This document shows, piece after piece, positions 47,089-57,423 of a stretch of DNA of 64,000 bases. Each line of letters opens with the position of its first letter. Positions within the stretch are counted from its first letter, which is position 1. The notes beneath the pieces are model-generated. The model did no database searches, was not told the origin of the DNA, and was given only the letters and a program-made list of their open reading frames with translations. The stretch comes from Saprospiraceae bacterium (lineage in GTDB: Bacteria > Bacteroidota > Bacteroidia > Chitinophagales > Saprospiraceae): positions 1-64,000 of the forward strand of contig JADKEB010000015.1 of NCBI GenBank assembly GCA_016718205.1, given 5' to 3'. Both the position numbers and the translations under genes were made by a program.

Positions 47089-47802
47089 TTACATGAGGTA
47101 GCTTACCCTTTCTAAGCCAAGGAACCACACAATATTAGCTTTTAGCGCTTCGCTTGGTTCGGCTTTGTCTACGATGATCGCACTCAAAGCAAAGATACCT
47201 AAACCAGATTCCTGATGTAATTCGGAGCGCTTGTAGGCATCCACTAAATGACTGCTTGCTCTTTGTAGGTCACTACTCACACCGTAAGGCATGATGTTTT
47301 GAAGGCCATCCAATACTTTGATATCAATGGGCTGCAGACTTGCATTACTAAAATATGAAGTCTTCACAAATCCAAATTGATCGCTGGACGACCAAGAATA
47401 CCTAAAAGTTAACCCATAGTCAACTAAAATTTCTTCAAAAATAATGACATTACCATAAATGCTTTTGTAAAGATTGTTTACAACACTTAGTTTTGAAGTG
47501 TTTCGGACAGAAAAAGGCTCCCAAATCACTTGATTATCACCTTGTCCTATCTGAAAAATCGTTTTACTACCTGTTATATCTGCAAATTCCGTAATTTTAT
47601 CATCTGTATAATAAGGAAATAAAGCAAACTCTGCATTTTTGCGTCCAGCAGAGAGTCCACCATTACTTGAAATAAACATCCAATGGTCAGAGTCGCTTAC
47701 CACACTCATAAAAAAAGGACGCATTTGATTGTTATTGGAAATTTTTAAGAATTGTATATCTCCAAACTCTTCAAATGTCAATTGGACTCCTAAATCACTC
47801 AT
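47089..47802 (-). CDS. Beta-1,3-glucan phosphorylase-like protein, N-terminal part
   Basis: 237 residues forming the beta-sandwich domain expected at the N terminus of GH94-like phosphorylases (VVSDSDHWMFISSNGGLSAG, then RKNAEFALFPYYTDDKI). It ends at TAA 47,089-47,091 right after GLERVSYLM. The next codons continue the same frame (SIQLNAFRKGHNVTPESD), so this is a nonsense change in one gene of about 1142 codons, not two genes. Without readthrough neither part would be a complete enzyme. Confidence 0.65.
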   Translation of the reverse strand: MSDLGVQLTFEEFGDIQFLKISNNNQMRPFFMSVVSDSDHWMFISSNGGLSAGRKNAEFALFPYYTDDKITEFADITGSKTIFQIGQGDNQVIWEPFSVRNTSKLSVVNNLYKSIYGNVIIFEEILVDYGLTFRYSWSSSDQFGFVKTSYFSNASLQPIDIKVLDGLQNIMPYGVSSDLQRASSHLVDAYKRSELHQESGLGIFALSAIIVDKAEPSEALKANIVWFLGLERVSYLM

Positions 47803-47883
47803 ATCGATTTTTTGTTCTTTTTTGGTTATTATCTGAACTTTGTTAAAATGATGACTTCTTATATATTCTGTTTATAGAAATTA

Positions 47884-48723
47884 TTATTTATATACTTTTA
47901 CATAATCAATGACCATTTGTTGTGGAAAGGGCGTTTCAACGGTAGGCGATCCCAAAAATGTTCCACCCACAGCGACATTAAATATCATAAAAAAAGAATG
48001 GTCATATACCCATTCACCCTTTTTTTCGACTTCACTTTTTTCAATTCTTCTATATAAGAAATTATCTATATAAAAGTCAATTTTAGACTGATCCCAAACT
48101 GCTGCAAATACGTGAAATTTATTATCATATCTACTATTGGTAAGAATATTTTTACCTGTGATCGAATTACCACCAGAGTATCCAGGTCCATGCAATGCAC
48201 ACTCAGCAACAGTAGGCGCTTGTCCTCTCAGTTCCATGATGTCAATTTCACCACATTTTGGCCAACCTACATTATCTATGTTATTGCCCAGCATCCAGAA
48301 AGCTGGCCACAAACCCTGACCATAGGGGGTTTTGATACGAGCTTCAAATTTACCATATTGCTGATCAAATAATCCTTTGGTTTTGATTCTAGAAGATGTA
48401 AAGTCTGCGCCTTGGAAAAATTCTCTTCTCGCTGTGATAACAAGATTACCTTCACCATCCATAGATACATTTTCAGGTCTATCTGTATAATATTGCAATT
48501 CCTGGTTTCCCCAGCCATTTTGACCTCTGCCAATATCGTATGTCCATTTATTTTTATCTAATTGTCCACCTTTTATGCCATTAAAGTCATCCGACCAAGC
48601 CAGTTGCCAATTCGGTTGATCAATTTTTTGTTCTGTATCAGTATCGCATCCTATAAGTAGCAATATGAAAAGACAACTAATCAGTCCCTTCATTTTATAT
48701 TTATTATTTATGAAAGTATTCAT
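47884..48723 (-). CDS. GH16 endo-beta-1,3-glucanase (laminarinase) lipoprotein
   Basis: 279 residues from the first Met; Met-11 (MKGLISCLFILLLIGC) is a better start because it opens the lipoprotein signal, with the lipidated Cys at residue 26. The GH16 active site GEIDIMELRG is at 158-167, with Glu-159 and Glu-164 as nucleophile and acid/base. WSDDFNG, WGNQELQYYT and GLWPAFWMLGNN match laminarinases. It should cut laminarin or related glucans at the cell surface. It is intact and lies between the phosphorylase and the SusE/F-like gene. Confidence 0.93.
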   Translation of the reverse strand: MNTFINNKYKMKGLISCLFILLLIGCDTDTEQKIDQPNWQLAWSDDFNGIKGGQLDKNKWTYDIGRGQNGWGNQELQYYTDRPENVSMDGEGNLVITARREFFQGADFTSSRIKTKGLFDQQYGKFEARIKTPYGQGLWPAFWMLGNNIDNVGWPKCGEIDIMELRGQAPTVAECALHGPGYSGGNSITGKNILTNSRYDNKFHVFAAVWDQSKIDFYIDNFLYRRIEKSEVEKKGEWVYDHSFFMIFNVAVGGTFLGSPTVETPFPQQMVIDYVKVYK

Positions 48724-48738
48724 CTAATTTCTATTTTA

Positions 48739-49215
48739 TTATTGTTTATAAAAGTATATATTATCTACATAAAGACTTGAACCATCTCCACCCTCCAAAA
48801 TTAATTGCGCAAGATTAGATCTGCTAGCTAATGTTGTCATACTTGAAAATGGAATATCAATAGAAACCCAGCTACCAGAAACTAAAGTTGGGGCTCTAAA
48901 TGTTGTTGAATGTCTTGTATCATCGCCACCTTGAAAAGTACCATTTGCTCCAAAATCTACTACTAATACCCTCAATTCCCGTCCTGCTGCAACGGGACCT
49001 GGTATATATACATCCAAGTGTACATGCGTCATTGTTGATGCATTTATAGTAGGAGAACTAAATTCTATACCTACAAAGTTAAATAGGTTATAATTTAAAA
49101 TATTGTTACCTTGTACACTAAAATCGTTTGAAACGGTGGTTTGCCAGGGTGCCCAATAACCATTGTAATAGTTTACCGGAGCATTTTGGTACGTATCACT
49201 AAAAATGGAAATCAC
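48739..49215 (-). CDS. SusE/F-like glucan-binding lipoprotein, C-terminal part
   Basis: 158 residues from an internal ATG, but the frame is open upstream to about 49,355. Upstream codons read EKGVITTIGPGTTKITAKIG and SITIISLGNFTPAPVPSRPA, a BIG2-type immunoglobulin-like domain, then the second sandwich domain (NVISIFSDTYQN onwards, ending DGSSLYVDNIYFYKQ). It belongs to the 49,335-50,150 gene and is split from it by one missing base. The final domain resembles those of the T9SS protein at 37,877. Confidence 0.7.
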   Translation of the reverse strand: MISIFSDTYQNAPVNYYNGYWAPWQTTVSNDFSVQGNNILNYNLFNFVGIEFSSPTINASTMTHVHLDVYIPGPVAAGRELRVLVVDFGANGTFQGGDDTRHSTTFRAPTLVSGSWVSIDIPFSSMTTLASRSNLAQLILEGGDGSSLYVDNIYFYKQ

Positions 49216-49334
49216 ATTAGTGGCAGGTCGCGAAGGAACTGGAGCAGGAGTGAAATTACCTAATGATATTATAGTGATAGAACCTTTGGCATCATTTGCA
49301 CCAATTTTGGCAGTGATTTTAGTTGTACCTGGGC

Positions 49335-50150
49335 CTATTGTCGTAATGACACCTTTTCGGATACCGTAGCCACTTTAGGGTCAGAAGATATAAAAGTAAA
49401 GAAATTAGGAGATGCATTTACATTAAGATCTTTAGCATTAGCCATATTTACGATATATTTGATACCCTCTATGTCTGAATTTACTCCGATGAAAGAAGTT
49501 TCTGTAATATCATTTCCAAAAGCAATGGTACCTCTCGGATGAGCAATTGTTCCTATATTCTCAAATTTCATATCATCTATCCACAGAATGTAGCCGTTTC
49601 CATTTGTACCTTGCGTACCAGCTGCATATCTAAAAACTCCTCTCTCTTCTACCAACTTAGATGCATCAGGTATTGGAATAATTACTTTGGACCAATTAGT
49701 TCCGACGGATACATTTGGCACTGTAGTTATAAATTTGTTAGGAAAAAAATCTTCTCCAAAACCAAATTCCCCAATAGTTACTCCTTGAGATGCCTTAACC
49801 CAAAACGTAAGTGCATTATAAGCTGATAAATTTCTGCCTGGGCCATCTATTCTAAAAATACCTCCAGCATAATTTCCATTAGCATCGTTGGCGTTAGGGA
49901 CATCTATTCTAATAGATGAATTGCTATTATATCCTTCCCTTTGGTCAACGGAAAATGCTGTAAACTTAGATCCTGCATAAGGAAAATAAAAGTCACTGCC
50001 TAAGCCTATAAAATTATCGGTAAAGATATATGGATTATTTGAAAAACCAGGCGCGGAAAGATCATCTACATCTCTTTCGCATGAGAAAAGAAAAATACTA
50101 CTTAGTAAAGTAACAACGAATGCTATTTTGAAATTAATATGTGTTTTCAT
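49335..50150 (-). CDS. SusE/F-like glucan-binding lipoprotein, N-terminal part
   Basis: 271 residues. It has a lipoprotein signal (VVTLLSSIFLFSC) and a carbohydrate-binding-like sandwich domain at about 30-200 (YNALTFWVKASQGVTIGEFG; YILWIDDMKFENIG). The frame ends out of phase at SEKVSLRQ, where the natural reading would be SEKGVITTIG. A lost A in the run at 49,354-49,357 explains it. The whole gene, 48,739-50,150, would encode about 470 residues. The inferred role is a surface glycan-binding protein of the glucan cluster. Confidence 0.75.
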   Translation of the reverse strand: MKTHINFKIAFVVTLLSSIFLFSCERDVDDLSAPGFSNNPYIFTDNFIGLGSDFYFPYAGSKFTAFSVDQREGYNSNSSIRIDVPNANDANGNYAGGIFRIDGPGRNLSAYNALTFWVKASQGVTIGEFGFGEDFFPNKFITTVPNVSVGTNWSKVIIPIPDASKLVEERGVFRYAAGTQGTNGNGYILWIDDMKFENIGTIAHPRGTIAFGNDITETSFIGVNSDIEGIKYIVNMANAKDLNVNASPNFFTFISSDPKVATVSEKVSLRQ

Positions 50151-50157
50151 GACTCAA

Positions 50158-51429
50158 TTATTTTGTAAGATTAATATGAATATAAGTTCTTATTTCCCAT
50201 TCATTACCATTAGAAAATCCTATGGCATTAGGGTCTGGTACTAAAGCGCCTAATGCATCGATAATTTGGGTTGGATTATACCTGGGAGAATACCTGTCCA
50301 ATGTTCTGTAAGTCGTCATAACACCTATACGAGTACCTGGTAATGGAAACCAATCAGGTTTTCCGGTAGTTGTCGATATGTCTAGCATCCATTGCATAGG
50401 GAATGTCAAGTTAAAATCTCTATGGTAATCGAATGGTCCCCAATCATTGAACTTAAGAAAAGTATGAAACTTCATTTTTTTGTATAGTGATCTCACGTCC
50501 GCTCCATACCTTCTGACCAATCTGACATCACTTCCGTTGGCCTGAGCATCACCTGCGTATACATTGGCGATGACACCAAAGTTTTTATTCATCTTGGAAA
50601 CTATTCTTGTATGTACTTCCCAAAGGTCTTGTGCTGGTGGCGCTCCTGGGAAAGCAAATGTAGTTCTACCATCTGGAAAGATACCTATAGCAGCATCCAT
50701 AGTTGTGGGTAAGTGTCGATATACCAATCCTGCACTTAATGCAAATTCAGAGTCTTCTGATTTGTCATTGTCCCACTCATACATCCATGTAGCTGGTGTA
50801 GGGTCATAGGTCAGCAATAACTCTCCGGCTACAGTCTCTCTGTTGGCTCTGACCACAAATGGATCCGTGATGATATCTCTTGGTCTAGCTGGGCCAGGTA
50901 AGCCTGAAGCCATGGGACCTTCTATAGGTTTTTGATAAAGGAAATTTGGTGCTATTTCGAAGTTACCCAATCTATAGGCAAAACCACTTAAAAAATTGTA
51001 TTGATTGCCACTACCGCTATCTTTAAGTCTCCATCCTGTAAATGTTTGGGTAAGATCTGCGCCTCCATTTGCGACTAAGCCTTGCACCGCTGATTGCGCA
51101 TACCAATTGAATTTTCCACTTTGTAGCGTTAATTTTATTTTTCCACCCCAATTATCATTGCTGTTTATTTTATCTTGAAACACACTTACAACTCCATTGT
51201 CGTCTTCACGTGACAATTGAAAATCTCTACCATTGAGCGGCTGTCCAGCCCATATCCCTCCAAGATCAATACCCAATTTACCAAATTTTCTGGCAGCATG
51301 CATCGTTACCCTCCTTGTTTTAGGTTGTGGTATAGCGAATGAACTCTCGGTAAGGCCTAACTGATCTAAGTCTTCATGTGCAACGGCTGTCAGTTTAAAT
51401 TTTGCTATTTCTTTAGTATATTTCAACAA
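50158..51429 (-). CDS. Beta-barrel-like C-terminal part of a glycoside hydrolase fusion
   Basis: 423 codons from an internal ATG, in the same frame as the gene at 51,514-53,304 and open up to the TGA at 51,514-51,516. The sequence alternates polar and aromatic residues in strands (YNFLSGFAYRLGNFEIAPNF; FHTFLKFNDWGPFDYHRDFN) and ends in a hydrophobic strand (WEIRTYIHINLTK), typical of an outer-membrane beta barrel or a large all-beta domain. Upstream of the ATG the frame reads KKFSGLKAAFGPQLWWGANP. I infer an outer-membrane or surface beta domain joined to the hydrolase. Confidence 0.55.
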   Translation of the reverse strand: MLKYTKEIAKFKLTAVAHEDLDQLGLTESSFAIPQPKTRRVTMHAARKFGKLGIDLGGIWAGQPLNGRDFQLSREDDNGVVSVFQDKINSNDNWGGKIKLTLQSGKFNWYAQSAVQGLVANGGADLTQTFTGWRLKDSGSGNQYNFLSGFAYRLGNFEIAPNFLYQKPIEGPMASGLPGPARPRDIITDPFVVRANRETVAGELLLTYDPTPATWMYEWDNDKSEDSEFALSAGLVYRHLPTTMDAAIGIFPDGRTTFAFPGAPPAQDLWEVHTRIVSKMNKNFGVIANVYAGDAQANGSDVRLVRRYGADVRSLYKKMKFHTFLKFNDWGPFDYHRDFNLTFPMQWMLDISTTTGKPDWFPLPGTRIGVMTTYRTLDRYSPRYNPTQIIDALGALVPDPNAIGFSNGNEWEIRTYIHINLTK

Positions 51430-51513
51430 TACAGCAGGGTTGGCTCCCCACCAAAGCTGAGGTCCGAAAGCTGCTTTTAAACCAGAAAACTTCTTTTTAC
51501 CTTCGACTTCAAA

Positions 51514-53304
<1,791 letters not shown>

Positions 53305-53334
53305 GTGGCTTATTTTATGATTATTAAATCAGGG

Positions 53335-53367
53335 CAAAATTATATCCAATTTATGAATATCAGGCAA
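53335..53367 (-). promoter_or_regulatory. Candidate promoter of the glucan cluster
   Basis: On the minus strand TTG (53,365-53,367) is followed after 22 bp by TAATTTTG (53,335-53,342), a fair match to the Bacteroidota TTTG/TAnnTTTG promoter. It ends about 30 bp before the ATG at 53,304. It lies in the 276-bp gap shared with the divergent regulator gene. Confidence 0.45.
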
Positions 53368-53580
53368 TTAACAATACATCATTACTACATCAAGTCTTGT
53401 ATGAAGATCAAAAATCTTGTAGTAAGTGTGTTATTTAAGATTTAATTTCTAAAATTGCTACGCCTTTTGAAACAACTCATAAAAAGGCAAACCCCAATTT
53501 CAAAATTTTTAAAAATGCTTTCTCATTGAGTATACGGTTTTACTATTTTTAGAATTTAAATAATAAAGGAATTTGTCTTA

Positions 53581-56469
53581 ATGTCTTGTAAAGATTATTG
53601 CCACAATTACATTAGATTTTTTACTCTAAATATGATTTTAAAAATTATATTGGCATGGGCATTCCTTTTATTTTGTTCAATCCCCGGGGCAACAGGTCAG
53701 AAAATAGATTTTGGTTTACCTTTTATACACAATTTTGACAGGCATGCTTACAATGGCGGTACTCAAACATGGGAAATCATTACCGCTAAAAATAACAGAA
53801 TTCTCGCTGCAAATAATGAGGGCCTGCTACAGTTTGACGGGCATAAGTGGGAAAAATACAGCTTACCAAATAAAACAATATTGAGGTCCATTGCTTATGA
53901 CATGGTGACGCAAAAGATATATGCAGGCGGGCAGGACGAACTTGGTTATTTTCAACCCGATGAGTCCGGTGTATTAATGTATACTGATCTCAGACAAACC
54001 ATTCCGGCAACGTTCAATAATCTGGAAGATGTATGGAATCTGAAACTTGCCAATGGGTCACTATATTTTCGCTCCATGAACCGAATTTTTGCATTTGACG
54101 GTAGACAGTGGAAGACAATCGGAACTACAGAGACTTCATGTCTGGCCCAGGTAGGCAATGTATTAGTATTCAATGACACAGATAAAGGTTTATTTAAAAT
54201 AGAAGGAGAAAAAACATCATTTGTCGAAGGTAGTGATATTTTAAAAAACAAAACGATAACCGGTATCTTTGATTTGAAGCATGAATGGGTAGTTTGTACT
54301 GAAAAGGATGGCATCCTGAAATTAAAAGACAATAAATGGGAGATCATCAATTCAGCTGAAAGTACATTTTTAAAAACAAACAGGATACATTCTGCCTGTA
54401 AAATAAATGATACGCTTTTAGCTATAGGTACCTACCTGAACGGTATCATTTTTCTGGATCATCAAGGAAAGATTCATGGATCATACAATAAGAACAAAGG
54501 CTTGCAAAACAATACCGTTGCCAGTCTTCATTTTTCTTCAAATCATCAATTGTGGGCAGGAACTTACAATGGTATTGATATGATAGAAATGGCAGGTTTG
54601 TTTACCAATATCTATCCGGACGGGTCATTGCAGGGAGCGGTATTTGCCGCTACTATTTACAAGCAAAAACTTTATTGCGGCACCGAAAACGGTCTCTACT
54701 ACAGAGATTTAGCTACTAAATCACCTATGGAAACTGATGCGGGTTTTCAGGTCGTAAAAGGTACTGAGGGACAGGTGTGGGGACTGGATATCATCTTTGG
54801 TAATTTGATAATGAGTCACAATGACGGTGCATTTCTGATTGAAAGCAATAAAGCAACAAAAATCAGCAAATACAATGGTTCGTGGAAATTCATTGAATTT
54901 GGAGATAACAATTTTTGTTTGGGAGGAGCTTACTCCGGATTGTATGTCTTCAGGAAAATAGGGGCAGTGTGGCAAGAAATCGGCAAAATATCCGGTTTTG
55001 ACGAATCTTGCAGAATCATGACGAAAGACAGCAAATATTTATGGATATCCCACCCATACAGGGGACTGTTCAGATTGGAAATCAACCTTGAGAAACTTTC
55101 GGCCAATATTGAGAATTATGGCCAAAAAAGCGGATTACCAGGGTACCTGAGAAACACAGTCCACAATATTGAAAACCAGATCCTGGTGACGACAGAGCTT
55201 GGAACTTATAAATTCGATAATGCCGGAAATAAATTTGTCCGGGTTGATTTGCCTGGAATGCCGGCATATGCTAAGGTACATTATAAAGCATTGGCTGAAG
55301 AAGAAGGCAAGCTGTGGTTGGCCACCAATCAACATTTTGGTTATATAAAGTATGATCAAAAGCTGTACAGCAGTAAAAGATACGAAACCAATCTTTTCGA
55401 TTTTGAAAATTTACTCGTACCGGGTTTCGAGAAAATATTTCCGGTAGAAAAAGCCGGGGTCCTGCTACTTACCACCAAAGGACTCAAATATTTTCAAGAT
55501 GGTAATAAGGCCAATTCTAATCTTGGTGTTTACATTTCCAAGGTGTTCGATGTAAGCAAAAACTTGATTGTTTCAGATGGTTTCGAAAACGATAGTTTAC
55601 GAAATACTACTACAAAAACATTTGATCATGATTCCAATGGATTCTTGTTTGATTTTGCTACTACATCATGTAATAAGTCGGTAAAATTCAGATATCTGCT
55701 GAGTCCATCACAGAAGGAATGGAGCCCTTGGGATCATAAAAGTCAAAAAGAATTTAACAATTTATTTCCGGATGACTATACCCTTAGTGTAGAAGCATCA
55801 GATGTATATGGCCATGTTTCTCCTGTATTTGACTATACCTTCAAAATTAAATCACCGTGGTACCGATCCGTGCCAGCAATCTTGATGTACTTGTTGGCTG
55901 GTTTGTTTTTGATTATCTTCAGCCGTCAACGCCTTGTAAAGAAATATGAGCATATTACAACAAATCTTGAAGAACAAAAAACTGAAAATGAAGCGCTGAT
56001 TTTACAATTGCAGAAAGAAAAACTGGAAACGGAAATGCATTTTAAGGACAAAGAACTTGGTCTGTCATCAATGCACCTGGTGCAAAAGACTGAAGCCATC
56101 TCGAAACTGAAGAAAGAACTGAGCAAGATAGCAAAGAAGATCAATGACCCGGAACTAAAGAAAGAGGTGAGAAGTATCGCATCTATACTCTCAGATGATG
56201 AGAGACTCGATGAAGACTGGGAATCCTTTGCCCAGAATTTCGATTCTGTTCATAATGACTTCCTGAACAGGTTGAAGACCAGGTTTCCGGCACTCTCAAC
56301 CAGTGATCTTAAACTATGTGCCTATTTAAGGCAGAATATGACGACTAAAGATATTGCTCCTCTGCTGAACATTTCTGTTCGGGGTGTGGAAATAAGTCGG
56401 TACAGGTTGAGGAAAAAAATGGATTTATCATTTGATGTCAACCTCAATGATTTTATGAGGGGTATGTGA
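53581..56469 (+). CDS. Transmembrane sensor-regulator with LuxR-type HTH (reg_prop/Y_Y_Y type)
   Basis: 962 residues. Met-18 (53,632) begins a good signal peptide (MILKIILAWAFLLFCSIPGA) and may be the true start. A periplasmic beta-propeller of reg_prop-like repeats (about 35-650) is followed by a Y_Y_Y domain (KFRYLLSPSQKEWSPWDHKS), one membrane helix near 760-780 (AILMYLLAGLFLIIF), a coiled coil (about 790-870) and a C-terminal LuxR-like HTH (MTTKDIAPLLNISVRGVEIS, RYRLRKKM). There is no histidine-kinase domain, so it should bind DNA directly while membrane-tethered. Its position suggests that it senses glucan and controls the cluster. It is intact. Confidence 0.85.
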   Translation: MSCKDYCHNYIRFFTLNMILKIILAWAFLLFCSIPGATGQKIDFGLPFIHNFDRHAYNGGTQTWEIITAKNNRILAANNEGLLQFDGHKWEKYSLPNKTILRSIAYDMVTQKIYAGGQDELGYFQPDESGVLMYTDLRQTIPATFNNLEDVWNLKLANGSLYFRSMNRIFAFDGRQWKTIGTTETSCLAQVGNVLVFNDTDKGLFKIEGEKTSFVEGSDILKNKTITGIFDLKHEWVVCTEKDGILKLKDNKWEIINSAESTFLKTNRIHSACKINDTLLAIGTYLNGIIFLDHQGKIHGSYNKNKGLQNNTVASLHFSSNHQLWAGTYNGIDMIEMAGLFTNIYPDGSLQGAVFAATIYKQKLYCGTENGLYYRDLATKSPMETDAGFQVVKGTEGQVWGLDIIFGNLIMSHNDGAFLIESNKATKISKYNGSWKFIEFGDNNFCLGGAYSGLYVFRKIGAVWQEIGKISGFDESCRIMTKDSKYLWISHPYRGLFRLEINLEKLSANIENYGQKSGLPGYLRNTVHNIENQILVTTELGTYKFDNAGNKFVRVDLPGMPAYAKVHYKALAEEEGKLWLATNQHFGYIKYDQKLYSSKRYETNLFDFENLLVPGFEKIFPVEKAGVLLLTTKGLKYFQDGNKANSNLGVYISKVFDVSKNLIVSDGFENDSLRNTTTKTFDHDSNGFLFDFATTSCNKSVKFRYLLSPSQKEWSPWDHKSQKEFNNLFPDDYTLSVEASDVYGHVSPVFDYTFKIKSPWYRSVPAILMYLLAGLFLIIFSRQRLVKKYEHITTNLEEQKTENEALILQLQKEKLETEMHFKDKELGLSSMHLVQKTEAISKLKKELSKIAKKINDPELKKEVRSIASILSDDERLDEDWESFAQNFDSVHNDFLNRLKTRFPALSTSDLKLCAYLRQNMTTKDIAPLLNISVRGVEISRYRLRKKMDLSFDVNLNDFMRGM

Positions 56470-56655
56470 TGCAATGATTGATGAAGTGTCATTTAAATAG
56501 ACACAATGAAATTTTACTAGAAATGATGAAATCATCAAAAGCCGGTGTGACGTGAAAACATAAATGGAGTGATGTACTTTTGATGTAGTGTCAAAGAGTA
56601 TGTTTTAGAAATATAAGAATAATTTTGATCCTTTATAAATATCCACCGGTAATGA

Positions 56656-56821
56656 TAAGAGTATGTTTAAATTTTCATGTTTGAGCGAAAGTGAGCAAAT
56701 TTAATTTTATGTAAGGCATATTTTGCAGTCGTAGCTGGTTGCTACAACAAAAAATATAACGCAACAGAAAATAAAATTTGCCGCTTGGAGCCAAATGATG
56801 AAACTTTAAACATACTCTAAG
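56656..56821. repeat. Palindromic MITE-like element, copy f
   Basis: It runs from AAGAGTATGTTTAAA to TTTAAACATACTCTAAG and is nearly identical to copy e. It occupies much of the 396-bp gap before the adhesin gene. A solitary related end (AGAGTATGTTTTAG) lies at about 56,595. Confidence 0.8.
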
Positions 56822-56865
56822 TACAATATTGTACATGTTTGATATTTGTAATAAAAAATAATTAA

Positions 56866-57423
56866 ATGTCACATAGCTCCAGTAAATTATTGATTTTATT
56901 GTCCCTGTTTTGCAATTTTGTCCTTAGCCAAACAACTACTGTTACGCTTACTCCTCAAACCCAGGCTAATGCAATTATAGGTCTGGACCGGAAAAACTGG
57001 AATGGGGGTAGTACAGCCCTTCACAGTCAGGGATATGCCCATGATTTTACATTGCCGGCTTCTCCCGGACCCTGTTTTAAGATCACATCGATAAGGGTCT
57101 TAGTGGATGTTAACGCCCCTATAGTTAATAATGCTCCCGGCTGTGATCATACTGAATTATACTATAATTTATATCAAAACAATACTTATTCAGGTGGAGC
57201 GACAGCTAATTTTTTTAAAGAACGCAGAGCTAACCCAGGAGTGGATTTTACAACGACTACTTACACATGTACTGATCCACTTTGGAATTCAAATTTTGGA
57301 GGAACTTTTAGTGTCGATGTGATCCCTGTTTATACTACGACTTGTCCTAATGGTCAAAATGCCATTAATGCTGGATTTGTTGCTTACACCTACACGATAA
57401 CGCTCACTGTTACATATGGGTGA
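56866..57423 (+). CDS. N terminus of a giant SprB-like adhesin (frameshifted)
   Basis: 185 residues: a signal peptide (LLILLSLFCNFVLSQ) followed by a beta-rich domain with several Cys residues (GPCFKITSIRVLVDVNAPIV; TTCPNGQNAINAGFVAYTYT). It ends at TGA in TATGGGTGA. The next frame, starting at the overlapping ATGGGTGAAG, carries straight on (GEVTCAGTGCLAPSASTPAG) without its own signal peptide, so this is one gene with a one-base insertion in the GGG at 57,418-57,420. Confidence 0.7.
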   Translation: MSHSSSKLLILLSLFCNFVLSQTTTVTLTPQTQANAIIGLDRKNWNGGSTALHSQGYAHDFTLPASPGPCFKITSIRVLVDVNAPIVNNAPGCDHTELYYNLYQNNTYSGGATANFFKERRANPGVDFTTTTYTCTDPLWNSNFGGTFSVDVIPVYTTTCPNGQNAINAGFVAYTYTITLTVTYG

